64,000 nt of DNA, taken from positions 17,050,001 through 17,114,000 of the forward strand of contig JBHGNT010000014.1 in assembly GCA_043228905.1 (NCBI GenBank), written 5' to 3'. The DNA is from Azolla caroliniana (Eukaryota > Polypodiophyta). Below are positions 34,760 through 48,177 of this stretch, piece by piece. The notes under the pieces are model-generated. The model searched no databases. It saw only the letters and a list, made by a program, of their open reading frames with translations, and was not told the origin of the DNA. Every line of letters begins with the position of its first letter. Within the stretch, counting starts at the first letter, position 1. The translations under genes were made by a program, and so were the position numbers.

Positions 34760-36913
34760 GTGAACAAGGCGTTAGAGGAGCAGAAGATGAGGGGGTCGGA
34801 TCTTGCAGAGGCCATGGCTTCGGCTGTGGACCGGATAGTGAGCGCGCGCGAGGGCATCGGCGCCCTTGACAGGGCTATTCAGGCGATGGTCGGTACGATC
34901 GGCCAGTTCAGTGGAAAGGATGCCACGAGTTATTTGGCGTCCTACCGGGCGGAGATGTTGATGAGGGATATTCCGGAAGAGAGGCGTGTTGCCGGATTCC
35001 CTCGAGTGGCGATGCCGGGCATCCATGCGGAGGTGCTCGAGGTCCGGGCGGAGAGCCGGACCTGGGAGGAGTTCGAAGTACGGCTCCTGGAAAAATACGG
35101 GCTGGATGACGCGCTTCGGCTTTCGAAGCGGGGCTTCATGGAGTGGGTAGAGTCCCCCAACAAAGGAAGAAATGCGTCGGTACTCCTCCGGGAGTTTGAG
35201 GAACGCTTTGCGCGCCTTTCGGCACTCGATCAGACCGTTCTGGACACAAGTCGTGTCCTATTGTTTGTCAAATCGGTTGACGCACGGGATCGGGAGCAAG
35301 TGGGCTCCTTATTGGAAACCGAAGACGGGCTGACGGTCGACTGGGCCGCGGTAAAAAGAGTTTGCGGCCGTTTTGACAAACGGTGGGAATGGGCTGATAC
35401 AGGGGCGACCGGGGCGGGTCCTGTCGCGGCAAGGAAGCTCAAACCGATACCACAGGCGCGAAGGGAAGAGACCCGGGAGTGGCTCGAAACTGGTTCGGCT
35501 TCGACCGGCGTGGTCAGAGGCTCGTCCGGGGGAACAACTTTGGAGGAGTTGTCACGGGCGGTAAAGGATCTCCAGATTGCCCAGGCTCGGAGGGAAGGCG
35601 GCGAACAGGCTCGTGACCGACGGCCTCCGGCAGGAAATAGGTGCATGTGGTGCGACGAGGTCGGCCACATCCGGAAAGACTGCGGGGACTTTACGGAGGC
35701 TTTGAGAAGCCGGGTAGTGTACCTGTGGGAAGGTTGGGTGCACGCCAGCGATACCCGGAGGGCCCTGAACCGAAACGACGGGCGAGGAGGAATGAAAAGG
35801 CTGATGGAAGAGGCGGCGGCCCAGCATGCGGAGACCATCCACTACTCGGCGTCAACCGGTATTCGGATCGGAGGCATCGAGGCCTGGAAGTAGAGCAAAG
35901 CCGGGTTCTGGCCGACGATGTTGGAAGGCCTCGCCGGTGCCCGACTAAGGAAAGACGAGGCGGACCGCGCGGAGAAGAGGGTCCAGGAGGTAACCGGGTG
36001 GAGTGACCCGGTCGAAGAAAAGAAGGGTTTTGTCGAAGCAGCTTGCCAAAACTACGAGGCTCTGGTTGAAGACAAACGGGTAGGTAAAACCGGAGGGGCC
36101 GGACCCTCATAGAGACACGAAACCCGATTCGGGCCGAAACGGAACGAGGCCGGTGAGACCAGTGCTTGGGATAACCACAAGAAGGGCGGATACCGGTTGG
36201 GCACGGAGATCGAAAGGACCACGGACCTACGAAAGGTCCTGGAAGAACGAATCCTCGACAGCAAGGTGGAACTGTCGTTGCGGGAGGTCCTCAGAATCGC
36301 CAAGAAGGAGTTCCACGACTCCATCGTAGACTTGGTGAAGAGGAAGAGGCTGTCGACGGAGACAGAACCGGAAAGGCCGGTGGAGGTGCGGACGACGCAC
36401 ATAGAGGACATGGCGTTGGAAGACGAGTGGGCGGAGAGCCACTATTCGAGGCCACACTGGGCCCGAGCGACCACGGAAACACCGGTGAAGATCGGAGATG
36501 TTCAAGAACCGGTGGTGGCGCTGGTGGACCACGGTTCGGAAATAAACCTGATGTCCATGGACTTCTACAAGAAGGGGAAATGGCCGGTCAACACCAAGCA
36601 CGGGTGGAAGATACGGGCGGTGACGTGCGCCACCGAGGAACTACACGGGGCCTGCCCAAACGTGTGAGTCAAGATCGGCGACGTCGAGATAGACCAACAC
36701 TTCTTTGTGCAGGAGACGTCCTCGCACCCGGTCATACTGGGAGAACCATACATTACGGCAGCACAGATGGAGACCAAGGTGCTGGACAACGGGTTGGCTT
36801 ACGCGAGGGTCAAGAGTCAGGACGAGCGTCATTCGTTCCAGTTCCTAACGGTGCGACCGAACCACGAGCGAAACCGCGAGTCCCTCGGTGGCGAGAACCA
36901 AGAGGATTTTTAG
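34760..36913 (+). pseudogene. G2 gag-pro
   Basis: One frame from GTG at 34760 (ATG in G3) to TAG at 36911-36913. Domains are the N-terminal gag block (GTIGQFSGKDATSYLASY), LSKRGFMEWVESPNKGRNAS, LFVKSVDARDREQVGSLLE, the CCHC knuckle CMWCDEVGHIRKDC, GRGGMKRLMEEAA and a protease with D-H-G-S at 36527-36538. Premature stops: TAG 35891-35893, TAG 36110-36112, TGA 36665-36667. The gag start overlaps the end of the PBS-like site. Confidence 0.92.
36905..36913 (+). other. Candidate -1 frameshift site at gag-pro end (G2)
   Basis: The zero frame ends GAT TTT TAG. Moving back one base after TTT reads TTA GAG AGG and enters the open pol frame. The same nine bases occur at 44024-44032 in G3 and at 27095-27103 (minus) in G1; D has GAGTTTTAG at 53137-53145. 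Confidence 0.55.
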
Positions 36914-39900
36914 AGAGGGTTGTCAAGGCGTGGGGCCGCGATAGTCCGGACACTCCGGGAAAACCCCACAAATGTACGATAGAGGCGAAACCGAAGAAAC
37001 CTTGTACCATAAGTAGGAAGTTTTGTTTCTCCGACAACGGAGGGTGTATGATAGTTGGCATCGTTGGCCGAGAAAAGACAAGGGCGGAAGAGCGACTTCG
37101 GGCGTGCGGAGTTCTCGGGCCCAGCGAGGAAATCAACGGAGTCGTGGAGGCGGTCTCCTTCGACGATACCTTGGGAATACTACGAGAGGTGGTCGGAGAG
37201 GGCCTTAAAGAGGACCGGACGATACCGGTTTGTTCAGAAGAGATGTATGAAGTCATCGCGGACTTCAGTCGAGGGCTCGAGTCGGATCGGATGGCCCGGG
37301 TTAATACGAAGTACAAGATTGTAGACCGGAAGGTAAGGCCAGTCGCGGCACCCTTACCGGAGGGCAGCGAGTTGCGAATAAAGGGGGTCACGTCGGACCC
37401 CAGTTTGCGAGATCCGGCCTGCATAGGACACACCTTCACTGACAGAACGCTACGGGAGCTCAAAATCGGTGGGGGCGGGTTCCTACTGCCGGCGGAAGAA
37501 GACCAGTTTCGGAGAATGCTCGGAAGGCACAGGAAAGCCTTCGCATTCTCACCGGAAGAGATCGGGTGCGTAGACCCGACAGTCGTGAAGTCGATGGTGA
37601 TATTCACGGTACCGCATGTGCCGTGGAATCTCAAACCAATTCCGGTACCGAGAGCTGACATCCCGGAGCTGATGGAGCTATTGAGGCAGAAAGTCGATAT
37701 AGGCATCCTCGAACCGTCGAGTGCCCCGTACTCGAACCGGTGGTTTACCGTACCGAAGAAGAACGGGACGTTGCGCTTCATTCAAGACTTGCAACCGGTC
37801 AACAAAGTGACCATTCGAAACGTAGGAATCGGACCAACGATAGACGAGTTCACGGAGGCCTTCACCGGAAGGTCGATCTACTCGGTCCGTGATCTGTACT
37901 TGGGGTACGATAAGTTCCAACTAGCCTTGGAGATCAGAGACATTACGACGATGCAGACTCCTCTCGGCCTAGTGCTGATGTGTACCCTACCACAAGGAGG
38001 GACGAACTCGGTGGCCCACATGGTGAATGTGATTAACAAGGTGCTGAGGGATTGTATCCCGGACATCACCATGCCATTCTTGGACGACATCCCGATCAAG
38101 GGATGTCCGCTGGAGGAAAAGGATGAAACGATCGGACCGGATGGATGCCAGAAATTCGTGGCGACACACATTGACGACTGCGAGAGGGTGCTGCAGAGGC
38201 TAGAGGACGCGAGGCTCACCTTCTCCGGGGAGAAATCGGCCTTCGGGCAATCAAAGATCATGGTCGTCGGACATCTATGCAGACCGTATGGCCGGAAACC
38301 GTCTCCGGCTAAGGTGGAAGCCATCTCCGCAATGAAGCCCGACTGTAACTCGGTCACGGAGGTGCGGAGGTTCTTGGGAGCATGTGCGTTCTACCACATA
38401 TGGATCCCGCATTACGCCCACGTTGCCGAGCCGCTGTACGGGTTGCTGAAAAAGGGGCGAAAATTCGAGTGGCGAGACGAGCATACGGAGTCAGTCCAAA
38501 AGATGAAGGAGGCTCTTGCTGCAGCTCCGACACTCCGAAAGGCTGTCTAGGAGAAAGGCACTCCTATCTACATAACGGTAGATACAAGTCCAACCGGGAT
38601 CGGATGGGTCGTCAACCAAGAAGATGAGGACAGCATTCGGTTCCCAATCCGGTTCGGCACGAAGGTCCTCAACGAGCGACAGCGAGGATACGCCCAGGTT
38701 AAACGCGAACACTAGGGTATCGTTTCGGTGGTGAAGGCCGATAAAGACTATCTGATCGGGACAGAGGTGATTATCGAGACGGACTACCTGCCGATTCTCG
38801 GCATGGTTTTCGGATGCGCAACCCCGGACCTGGCAATGCTCAGGTGGATAGCGTACATCAAGTCCCTGGATCCGGAAATACGACACATTTCCGGGAGAGA
38901 CAATACCATGGACGACATGCTTTCGAGGGCGCGATTCGACGACGAGGGCGGCATGGTTTCGGAGGACGAGGAAGTCGGCGTGGACTTCTTCGAGGCGGCT
39001 TACGTAACAACCGAGGGAGGGAGCACTCCGGTGCTTAACGATTTCAACGAGAGCAAGTACGACGGGGAGTGGCTGCAGATTGGGGGATTCTTGAGGACGA
39101 TGACGCCGGACGCGTCATGGACAAAGAACGAGGCCAACCGGATCCGGAGGAAAGCATACCGATTCTTTCTCCGGGACGGATACTTGTGGAAGCACCCGAA
39201 GAAGAGAAACGGCATCCCGCTCCGAGTAGTGGCGATGGAGGAGGAACAGGAGGAGTTGCTGAAGGCCTACCACGACAGCCCCTGGGCTGGACACCGTGGG
39301 ACGTGGGCCACGTTCGAGAAACTAAAGGGGAAGTACTAGTGGTCGGGACTGTACCGGGACGTGCATCGGTTCGTGACAACTTGTGAGAGCTGTCAGATAC
39401 ACTCCATAGTCCGACATCGGGACGAGCTTCACCCTACATACCCTCCGGCCATCCACTTCAAATGGATGGTAGATTTGGTGACGATGCCGATGAGCGTAGG
39501 GTAGATGCGATATCTGGTGCTGGCCCGGGAAGACCTGACGAACCAGGTGGAAGGCCGAGCCCTGCAGAACAAAACGACCACGGTCGTGTGTCGGTTCCTG
39601 ATCGAGGACGTGATATGCCGGTACGGGTGCGTCGGGAAGATCGTGGCTGACAGCGGGGAGTTGGACGCCGAAGAGGCCGAGGAGTTGTTCGACCGGTTAG
39701 GGGTCAAGCTCTCGCTCACCACAGTGTACAATCCGGAGGCGAACGGGAAGGTGGAGCGCGGACACGGACCGATCGTCAAAGCGCTAGTCCGGGCGTGCGG
39801 AGGACAGGTCGGGAACTGGCCACGACTGTTACCTTATGCCTTGTGGGCGGACCGGACAACGCACAGTTCGGTAACCGGGTTCATGCCGTCAGAGCTCATG

Positions 39901-40491
39901 TTCGGACTGAAGCTGATCATGCCGATGGAACGGACGATCTCCTCTTGGGCGACAGTGGACTGGAGAGATGAGATGAGCCGGGAAGAACTGCTAGCGGTGC
40001 GTATATGGCAGCTCGAGCGGAGGCCAGAGGACGTGGAACGAGCGGCGGAGAGACTTCGAACGGCGAGGATGAGGAACAAAGCCCGGTTCGACCGAACGCA
40101 CCGGCTCCGACCAAAGAAAATCGAGGAAGGCGACTGGGTGCTAGTCTACGACAGCAGCCTCGACAAGCAGCACCGGGCAACACGGAAGTTTGCCAAGCGG
40201 TGGTTCGGGCCTTACGTGGTAACAAGCGCCAACGACAACAGGACATATCACCTGGCGGAACTCGACGGTACGAGGATGGCGATACCGGTAGCAGGGAAGC
40301 GGATCAAAGCGTTCAAGAAGCGCCACGACGGCGAACCGGATCTAAGAGGCCTGGACAACGACGATGAACAGTCCGAAACGGAGGACAAACCGATGGACGA
40401 GGAACCGGAACCCGGACCGGTTTTCTCCAACCAGAACCCAATTTTGGCGCATACCGGTGGATGCGCGGTTAGGTGGGGGCGGATGTCGTGA
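36910..40491 (+). pseudogene. G2 pol, four in-frame TAG stops
   Basis: In the -1 frame relative to gag-pro. In order: linker SDNGGCMIVGIVG, reverse transcriptase (active site FLDDIPIKG), RNase H (DTSPTGIGWVVNQEDE, then DMLSRARF), integrase (CESC of the zinc finger, MVDLVT first Asp, VADSGELDAEE second Asp, NPEANGKVERG Glu) and a C-terminal domain ending in the 3' LTR. Stops, all TAG, at 38548-38550, 38713-38715, 39337-39339 and 39502-39504. No frameshift. All visible RT and integrase catalytic residues are kept. Confidence 0.92.
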
Positions 40492-41136
40492 AGAAAACCG
40501 TCCCTTAGCGTAATCGGTGCATAGCGCGCGTGAATCGGCTCTTCACGTGTGCGCGCCCTTTAATGTATATAATAGAGAATTAGGTACAAAGGTATATTCT
40601 AGGTGGTTAGATTCGGTAGGTAGGAAGTTAATGAGGGAAAGGACTCCCTTCTTGAAGCTATAAAAGAGAGGGAAACGCGGGGAGAAAAGGGATGAAATTT
40701 ATTGAGGAGGACGAAGTGCTGTCGGACCAAAACCGAACGCTTCTCCTCTGTTCGTTCTCCATCGCTCTTCTCTGCAGGTTTTCGGGAGGCTCGCGTTGCT
40801 TCGAGGAACGCCCGTGTGCTTCCGGCAGCACCTCCATCCTATCCCCTTTCGTGCGCAGACGAGCAGGCATCGGCATTTGTCCGCCGGCCTGTTCAGTTGT
40901 AACCGCTCGCGTGCTCTGTTGTTTATTTGTCATTCATTAATATACAAACATTCGTGTCTCTCTATCTATGTGTCCGTTCGTGTCTTCTGCGTTGACAGGG
41001 CTGTGTCCCTGAGTCTCTTTGCTCATACGTAACCGAGCGTCTCTCTCTTTCTCTTTCCCCTTCTATCACCTGCTCTTTGGTTCAAGACCCCGGTGGTCCC
41101 GCCTCGTTCTTCATGCACGCGCGTAGTAACGCGACA
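40484..41136 (+). repeat. G2 3' LTR, 653 bp
   Basis: Same length as the 5' LTR. Differences cluster in the first 200 bp and are mostly transitions, so G2 is older than G3. A purine-rich tract (AGGTGGGGGCGGA) precedes it. Confidence 0.95.
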
Positions 41137-41224
41137 ACGGTGCTAGGTACGAACGCCGTGATAATGCATCTGCTTTCCCTTGATGCTTCCCAAGTCGATA
41201 TGTAACCTTGAAGTTGAAACGCGT
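41137..41224 (-). pseudogene. E pol fragment between G2 and G3
   Basis: These 88 bp on the minus strand encode the RNase H-integrase connection of E, recognisable by TYRLGKHQGKADALSRR. They carry the right ACGG duplication of G2 at one end and the left GCGT duplication of G3 (41221-41224) at the other, proving two separate insertions into E. Confidence 0.92.
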
Positions 41225-41862
41225 TGTCGTGAAGAAAACCGTCCACGAGCGGAATCGGTGCACCGGAGCGTAGAAACCGACTCTTCATGCACGTGCGCCT
41301 TAAGTTGTACATAGGAGATCCTAGGTAGATTCGGTAGGTAGGAAGTAAAGGGGAAACGACTCCTTCCTTACCTATAAAAGGAGGGAGACGAGGAGGGGCG
41401 AAGGATCACGGAGAGTCGAGGACGAAGTGCTGTCGGTTTGCGTGCGAAGGCTTCTCTCTCTCTCTTTCTGGTTTGCAAACGCCATAGCTTCCTTTTGTGC
41501 AGGTTTCGGGAGGCTCGCGCTGCTTTGAGGAATGCCCGAGTGCTTCCGGCAGCACCTCCAACCTACTCCTTCCTCTCTGTGTGTTTACGAGCAGGTATCG
41601 ACATCTGTTCGCCGGCCTGTTCGGTTGTAACCGACTTCGTGTTTTGTTGTCTTCGTGTTCTTGTTGTTTGTCTTTGTCAATACATACATACATTCGTGTC
41701 TTTCTGTGTCGCTGTCCCTCTTGCGTCTTTGCGTCGAAGGGCCGTGTCCCTGTGGATCTACGCTCGCACGTAGAGGGATTCTTCCCCTTCCTCTCTTGCT
41801 CTTTGGTACAGGACCCCCGAGGTTCCGCCTCATTCCACGCATCCGCGAGGAATACCTCGACA
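41225..41862 (+). repeat. G3 5' LTR, 638 bp
   Basis: TATA box CCTATAAAAGG near 41,380. Ends ACCTCGACA; the PBS-like TTGGTGAACCCGACATG follows. Confidence 0.95.
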
Positions 41863-41878
41863 TCTTGGTGAACCCGAC

Positions 41879-44032
41879 ATGAAAGAGGCGGCAGAAGAGA
41901 AGAAGATGAAAGGGTCGGATCTTTCAGAGGCCATGGCTTCGACCGTGAATCGGATACTGAGCGCACGCGAGGGCTCCGGCGCCCTTGACAGAGCCATTGA
42001 GGCGGTCGTCGGTACGATCGGCCGGTTCAGCGGAAAGGATGCCACGAAGTATTTGGCGTCCTACGGGGCAGAAATGCTGATGCGGGATATTCCGGAAGAG
42101 AGGCGTCTTGCCGGGTTTCCTCGAGTGGCGATGCCGAGCATCCAGGCGGAGGTGCTCGAGGTGTGGGCGGAGAGTCGTACCTGGGAGGAGTTCGAAGGCC
42201 GACTCCTGGAAAAATACGGGTTGGACGACGCGCTCCGGCTTTCGAAACGAGACTTCATGGAATGGGTGGAGTCCACTGGCAAGGGAAGAAACGCGTCGGC
42301 ACTCCTCCGGGAGTTCGAAGAACGCTTTGCGCGCCTTTCAGCGCTTGACCGAACCGTTCTGGATACGAGTCGGGTCCTACTGTTCGTCAAGTCGGTGGAC
42401 GAGCGGGACCGGGATCAAGTCGGCTCCTTGCTGGAAACCGAAGACGGGTTGACAACCAACTGGGCTGCGGTTAAGAGAGTCTGTGGCCGTTTCGACAAAC
42501 GGCAAGAATGGGCTGACAACCGGGCGGCCGGTGCGGGCTCTGTTACAGCAAGGAGGCTTGAACCGGCACCGCAAGTGCGAAGGGAAGAAACCCGGGAATG
42601 GCTCGAAACCGGTCCGGCTTCGACCGGCATGGTCAGTGGCTCGTCCGGAGGAGCAGCGCTGGAGGAGTTGACGCGGGCGATAAAGGATCTCCAGATCACC
42701 CAGACTCGAAGGGAAGGCGGCGAACCGGCTCGTGACCGACGGCCGGCAGTAGGGAACAGGTGCATGTGGTGCGACGAGGTCGGCCACATCCGGAAGGACT
42801 GCGGCGATTTCGCAGAAGCGTTGAGGAACCGGGTGGTGTACCTGTGGGAAGGTCGGGTGCATGCCGGCGATACCAGAAGGGCCCTAAACCGAAACGACGG
42901 GCGAGGAGGTATGAAGAGACTGATGGAAGAGGCAGCGGCCCGACACGTGGAGGCCATCCACTACTCGGCGTCGGCCGGCATTCGGGTCGGGGGCATCGAG
43001 GCCCGAAAGGAGGGCAAAGACGGATTCTGGTCGGCAATGCTGGAAGGTCCTGCCGGCGCACGACTGAAGAAAGATGAAACAGACCGTGCTGAGAGACGGG
43101 TTCGGGAAATAACCGGGTGGAGCGATCCGGTCGAGGAGAAGACGGGCTTCGTAGAAACCGCCTACCGGAACTACGAGGCTCTGGTAGAAGACAAGCGAGT
43201 GGGGAAAGCCGGAGCGGCCGGGCCTTCACAACGGTACGAGACCCGATTCGGGCAATGACGGAATGATGCCGGCGGGTCCAGCTCGCAAGATAACCCCAGG
43301 AAGGGCGGATACCGACTGGGGACGGAAATAGAAAGGACTACGGACCTACAGAAGGTCCTAGAGGAACAGATCCTCGACAGCAAAGTGGAGCTATCATTGC
43401 GAGAGGTGTTAGGGATCGCCAAGAAGGAATTCCACGACTCCATTGTGAACCTGGTGAAACGGAAGAGGCTGTCGACGGAGACGGAACCGGAAAGACCGGT
43501 GGAGGTGTGGACGACGCACATCGACGACATGGCGATGGAAGACGAGTGGGCGGAGAGCCACTATTCGAGGCTGCACTGGGCCCGAGCGACCACGGAGACC
43601 CCGGTAAAGATCGGAGAGGTTCAGGAACCGGTGGTGGCACTGGTGGACCACGGTTCTGAAATAAACCTGATGTCCATGGACTTCTATAAGAAGGGAAAGT
43701 GGCCGATCAACACCAAGCACGGGTGGAAGATACAAGCGGCGACGCGCGCCACAGAGGAACTGCACGGGGCCTGCCCGAACGTGCGAGTCAAGATCGGCGG
43801 CGTTGAGATTGACCAGCACTTCTTCGTACAGGAGACGTCCTCGCACCCGGTCATATTAGGAGAACCATACATCACGGCGGCGCGAATGGAGACCAAGGTG
43901 CTGGACAACGGTTCGGCCTATGCGAGGGTCAAAAGCTAGGACGGGCGCCATTCGGTCCAATTTCTGACGGTGCGACCGAACCACGAGCGAAACCGCGAAT
44001 CCCTCGGTGGCGAGAACCGGGAGGATTTTTAG
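41879..44032 (+). pseudogene. G3 gag-pro, two premature stops
   Basis: Starts ATG 41879, inside the end of the PBS-like site, and ends at TAG 44030-44032. Gag is intact for 459 codons, with the CCHC knuckle CMWCDEVGHIRKDC and GRGGMKRLMEEAA. Protease motif LVDHGSEINLMS has D-H-G-S at 43646-43657. Premature stops are TGA at 43256-43258 and TAG at 43937-43939; no frameshift. This is the best preserved gag of the family in the window. Confidence 0.93.
44024..44032 (+). other. Candidate -1 frameshift site at gag-pro end (G3)
   Basis: GATTTTTAG, identical to G2 and G1. Pol follows in the -1 frame. Confidence 0.55.
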
Positions 44033-47000
44033 AGAGGGCTGCCAAGGCGTGGGGCCGAGACAGTCCGGACACTCGGGAAAGACCCCACGACTGTACGATA
44101 GGTAGGAGATTTTGCTTCTCCGACAACGGAGGGTGTATGATAGTCGGCATCGTTGGCCGAGAAAAGACAAGGGCGGAAGTGCGACTTCGAGCGTGCGGAG
44201 TTCTCGGCCCGGACGAGGAAATCAGCGGGGCCGTGGAGGCGGTCTCCTTCGACGACACCTTGGGGATGCTGAGGAAGGTTGCCGGAGAAGACCTTAACGA
44301 AGACCGGGCAATACCGGTATGTTCCGAAGAGATGTATGAAGTCATCGCGAACTTCAGTCGGGGGCTCGGGTCGGATCGGACGGCCCGAGTTAGCACGAAG
44401 TACAAGACTGTGGACCGGAAGGTAAGGCCTGTCGCGGCACCCTTGCCGGAGGGCAGCGAGTCCCGAATCAGAGGGGTGGCGTTGGACCCCAGTTTACGAG
44501 ATCCGGCCTGCATAGGACACACTTTCACCGACGGGATGCTCCGGGAGCTCAAGATCGGTGGGGGCGAGTTCCTACTGTCGGCGGAGGAAGACCGGTTTCG
44601 GAGAATGCTTGGAAGGCATGGGAAAGCCTTCGCATTCTCGCCGGAAGAGATCGGGTGCGTAGACCCGACAATCGTGGAGCCGATGGTGATATTCACGGTA
44701 CCGCATGTGCCGTGGAATCTCAAGCCGATTCCGGTACCAAGAGCTCACATCCCGGAGTTGATGGAGCTACTGAGGTAGAAAGTCGATATGGGTATTCTCG
44801 AACCGTTGAGCGCGCCATACTCGAACCGATGGTTTACCGTACCAAAGAAAAACGGAACATTGCGCTTCATTCAGGACCTGCAGCCGGACAACAGAGTGAC
44901 CATTCGGAACGCAGGAATCGGACCGACCATAGACGAGTTCACGGAGGCCTTCGCCGGAAGGTCGATTTACTCGGTCGGTGATCTGTACTCGGGGTACGAC
45001 CAGTTCCAGCTAGCCGTAGAGAGCAGAGACATTACGACGATGCGAACTCCCCTCGGCCTAGTGCGAATGTGTACCCTGCCGCAAGGACGGAACAACTCGG
45101 TGGCCCACATGGTGAATGCAATGAACAAGGTACTGAGGGATTGCATCCCGGACATCACCATGCCGTTTCTAGACGACATCCCGATCAAGGGGTGCCCGGT
45201 GGAAGAGAAGGACGAGACAGTCGGGTCGGACGGATGCCGGCAATTCGTGGCAACACACATCGGCGACTGCGAGAAGGTGCTACAAAGGCTAGAGGATGCG
45301 AGGCTCACCTTCTCCGGGGAGAAATCGGCCTTCGGGCAATCGGAAATCCTGGTGGTCGGACACCTATGTGGTCCGTATGGCCGGAAGCCGTCTCCGGCAA
45401 AGGTAGAAGCCATTTCCGCGATGAAGACCGACTGTAGCTTGGTTACGGAAGTTCGAAGGTTCCTGGGGGCATGCGCATTCTACCATATATGGATCCCGCA
45501 TTACGCCCACGTTGCGGAGCCGCTATACGGGTTGCTGAAGAAAGGGCGAAAATTCGAGTGGCGAGACAAGCACACGGAGTCGGTCCGGAAGCTGAGGAAG
45601 CTCTTGCGGCAGCACCGGCGCTCCGAAAGGCTGTCTACGAGAAGGATACCCCGGTATACATAACGGTGGATATGAGTCCGACCGGGATCGGATGGGTCGT
45701 CAACCAAGAAGACGAGGACGGCATTCGGTTCCCGATCTGATTCTGCGCGAAGGTCCTTAGTGAACGATAGCGAGGGTACGCCCAGGTTAAACGCGAACTC
45801 TGGGGTATCATTTCGGCAGTAAAGGCCGACAAAGACTGCCTGATCGGGACAGAAGTGGTTATCGAAACGGATTGCCTGCCGATTCTTGGCATGGTTTCCG
45901 GATGCGCGACACCGGACCTGGCGATGCTCCGGTGGATAGCGTACATCAAGTCCTTGGACCCGGAAATACGGCACATTTCCGGAAAGGACAACGCCATGGC
46001 CGACATGCTTTCGAGGGCAAGGTTTGATGACAAGGGCGGCATGGTTTCGGAGGACGAAGAAGTCGGCGTGGACTTCTTCGAGGCAGCGTACGTAACGACC
46101 GATGGGACGAGCAAGTACGACGACGAGTGGCTCCAGATCGGTGGATTTTTGAGGACAATGACGCCGGATGGGTCATGGACGAAGGACGAGACCAACCGGA
46201 TCCGGAAGAAAGCATACCGATTCTTTCTCCGGGACGGATACTTATGGAAGCACCCGAAGAAGAGGAATGGATTCCCACTCCAGGTGGTGGCGATGAAGGA
46301 AGAACAGGAGGAGCTACTGACGGGCTACCACGACAGCCCTTGGGCCGGACACCGTGGAACGTGGGCCACGTTCGAGAAGATAAAGGGGAAGTACTGGTGG
46401 CCGGGACTGTACCGGGATGTGCATCGGTTCGTGAGCACTTGCGAGAGCTGTCAGATGAACTCCATAGTCCGGCATCGGGACGAGCTTCACCCTACGTACC
46501 CTCCGACCATCCACTTCAAATGGATGGTAGATCTGGTGACGATGTCGATGGGCGTAGGACAGATGCGGTATCTGGTCTTGGCTCGGGAAGATCTGACGAA
46601 CCAGGTGGAAGGCCGGGCCCTTCAGAACAAAACGACCGCGGCCGTATGTCGGTTCCTGATTGAGGACGTGATATGCCGGTACGGGTGCGTCGGGAAGATC
46701 GTGGCTAATCGCGGGGAGTTGGACGCCGAAGAGGCCGAGGAGCTGTTCGACCGGCTAGGAGTCAAGCTCTCGCTTACCACTGCATACAATCCGGAGGCGA
46801 ATGGGAAGGTGGAGCGCGGACACGGACCGATCGTCAAGGCGTTAGTTCGGGCATGCGGAGGTCAAGTCGGGAACTGGCCGCGGCTGCTTCCTTACGCATT
46901 GTGGGCGGACCGAACTACGCACAGTTCGGTAACCGGATTCATGCCGGCAGAGCTCATGTTTGGGCAAAAGCCGATCATGCTGATGGAACGTACGATCTCC

Positions 47001-47466
47001 TCATGGGCAACCGTGGACTGGAGAGACGAGATGAGCCGGGAGGAACTGCTGGCGGCGCGTATACGGCAGCTCGAGTGAAGACCGGAGGACGTGGAGCAGG
47101 CTGCGGAAAGGCTTCGGGTGGCTAGGACGAGGAACAAAGCCCGGTTCGATCGGACGCACCAGCTCCGACCGAAGAAGATCGAGGAAGGCGACTGGGTGCT
47201 AGTCTACGACAACATCCTCGACAACCAGCACCGAGCGACACGGAAGTTCGCAAGAAGGTGGTTCGGGTCCTACGTGGTACAAAAGCGCCAACGACAATGG
47301 GACGTACCATCTGGCAGAACTCGACGGCACGAGAATGGCGATACCGGTAGCTGGGAAGCGGGTCAAAGCATTCAAGAACCGTCACGACGACGAGTCGGAT
47401 CCGGTTGACTTGGCCCGTGACGACGAGCGATCCGAAACCGAGGGAGAACCGACGGGCGGAGAATGA
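44029..47466 (+). pseudogene. G3 pol pseudogene
   Basis: Reverse transcriptase keeps FLDDIPIKG. A one-base loss near 45,590 and a second shift near 47,278 change frame. Stops: TAG 44776-44778, TGA 45738-45740, TAG 45768-45770, TGA 47076-47078. Integrase retains its zinc finger (TCESCQMN) and NPEANGKVERG, but the second catalytic Asp is changed: VANRGELDAEE instead of VADSGELDAEE in G2, a G to A change at a former CTG. Confidence 0.92.
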
Positions 47467-47539
47467 AGGCTGGACTGGTTTTCTCCGTCCCAGCACAATT
47501 TGGCGCATGCCAGTGGATGCGCGGTTAGGTGGGGGCAGA

Positions 47540-48177
47540 TGTCGTGAAGAAAACCGTCCACGAGCGGAATCGGTGCACCGGAGCGTAGAAACCGACTCTT
47601 CATGCACGTGCGCCTTAAGTTGTACATAGGAGATCCTAGGTAGATTCGGTAGGTAGGAAGTAAAGGGGAAACGGCTCCTTCCTTACCTATAAAAGGAGGG
47701 AGACGAGGAGGGGCGAAGGATCGCGGAGAGTCGAGGACGAAGTGCTGTCGGTTTGCGTGCGAAGGCTTCTCTCTCTCTCTTTCGGGTTTGCAAACGCCGT
47801 AGCTTCCTTCTGTGCAGGTTTCGGGAGGCTCGCGCTGCTCTGAGGAATGCCCGAGTGCTTCCGGCAGCACCTCCAACCTACTCCTTCCTCTCTGTGTGTT
47901 TACGAGCAGGTATCGGCATTTGTTCACCGGCCTGTTCGGTTGTAACCGACTTCGTGTTTTGTTGTCTTCGTGTTCTTGTTGTTTGTCTTTGTCAATACAT
48001 ACATACATTCGTGTCTTTCTGTGTCGCTGTCCCTCTTGCGTCTTTGCGTCGAAGGGCCGTGTCCCTGTGGATCTACGCTCGCACGTAGAGGGATTCTTCC
48101 CCTTCCTCTCTTGCTCTTTGGTACAGGACCCCCGAGGTTCCGCCTCATTCCACGCATCCGCGAGGAATACCTCGACA
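47540..48177 (+). repeat. G3 3' LTR, 638 bp
   Basis: Near-identical to the 5' LTR, preceded by AGGTGGGGGCAGA. Ends CTCGACA at 48177, against the GCGT duplication. Confidence 0.95.

Larger units (their letters stand above)
34090..41136 (+). mobile_element. Ty3/gypsy element G2 inserted in E
   Basis: LTRs of 653 bp each lie at 34090-34742 and 40484-41136, starting TGTCGTGAAGAAAACCG and ending GCGACA. The 4-bp duplication ACGG is at 34086-34089 and 41137-41140. The internal region is 5,741 bp. Both coding frames are free of frameshifts; damage consists only of nonsense codons and loss of the gag start ATG (now GTG). Confidence 0.95.
41225..48177 (+). mobile_element. Ty3/gypsy element G3 inserted in E
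   Basis: LTRs of 638 bp at 41225-41862 and 47540-48177 differ by about two bases in the first 200, so this is a recent insertion. The 4-bp duplication GCGT is at 41221-41224 and 48178-48181. Internal region 5,677 bp. Same family as G2 but with diverged LTRs. Confidence 0.95.

Noticed and set aside
34760-40491. An envelope-like gene after pol in family G
   Set aside because: The space between the integrase C-terminus and the LTR is under 100 bp in G2, G3 and D.
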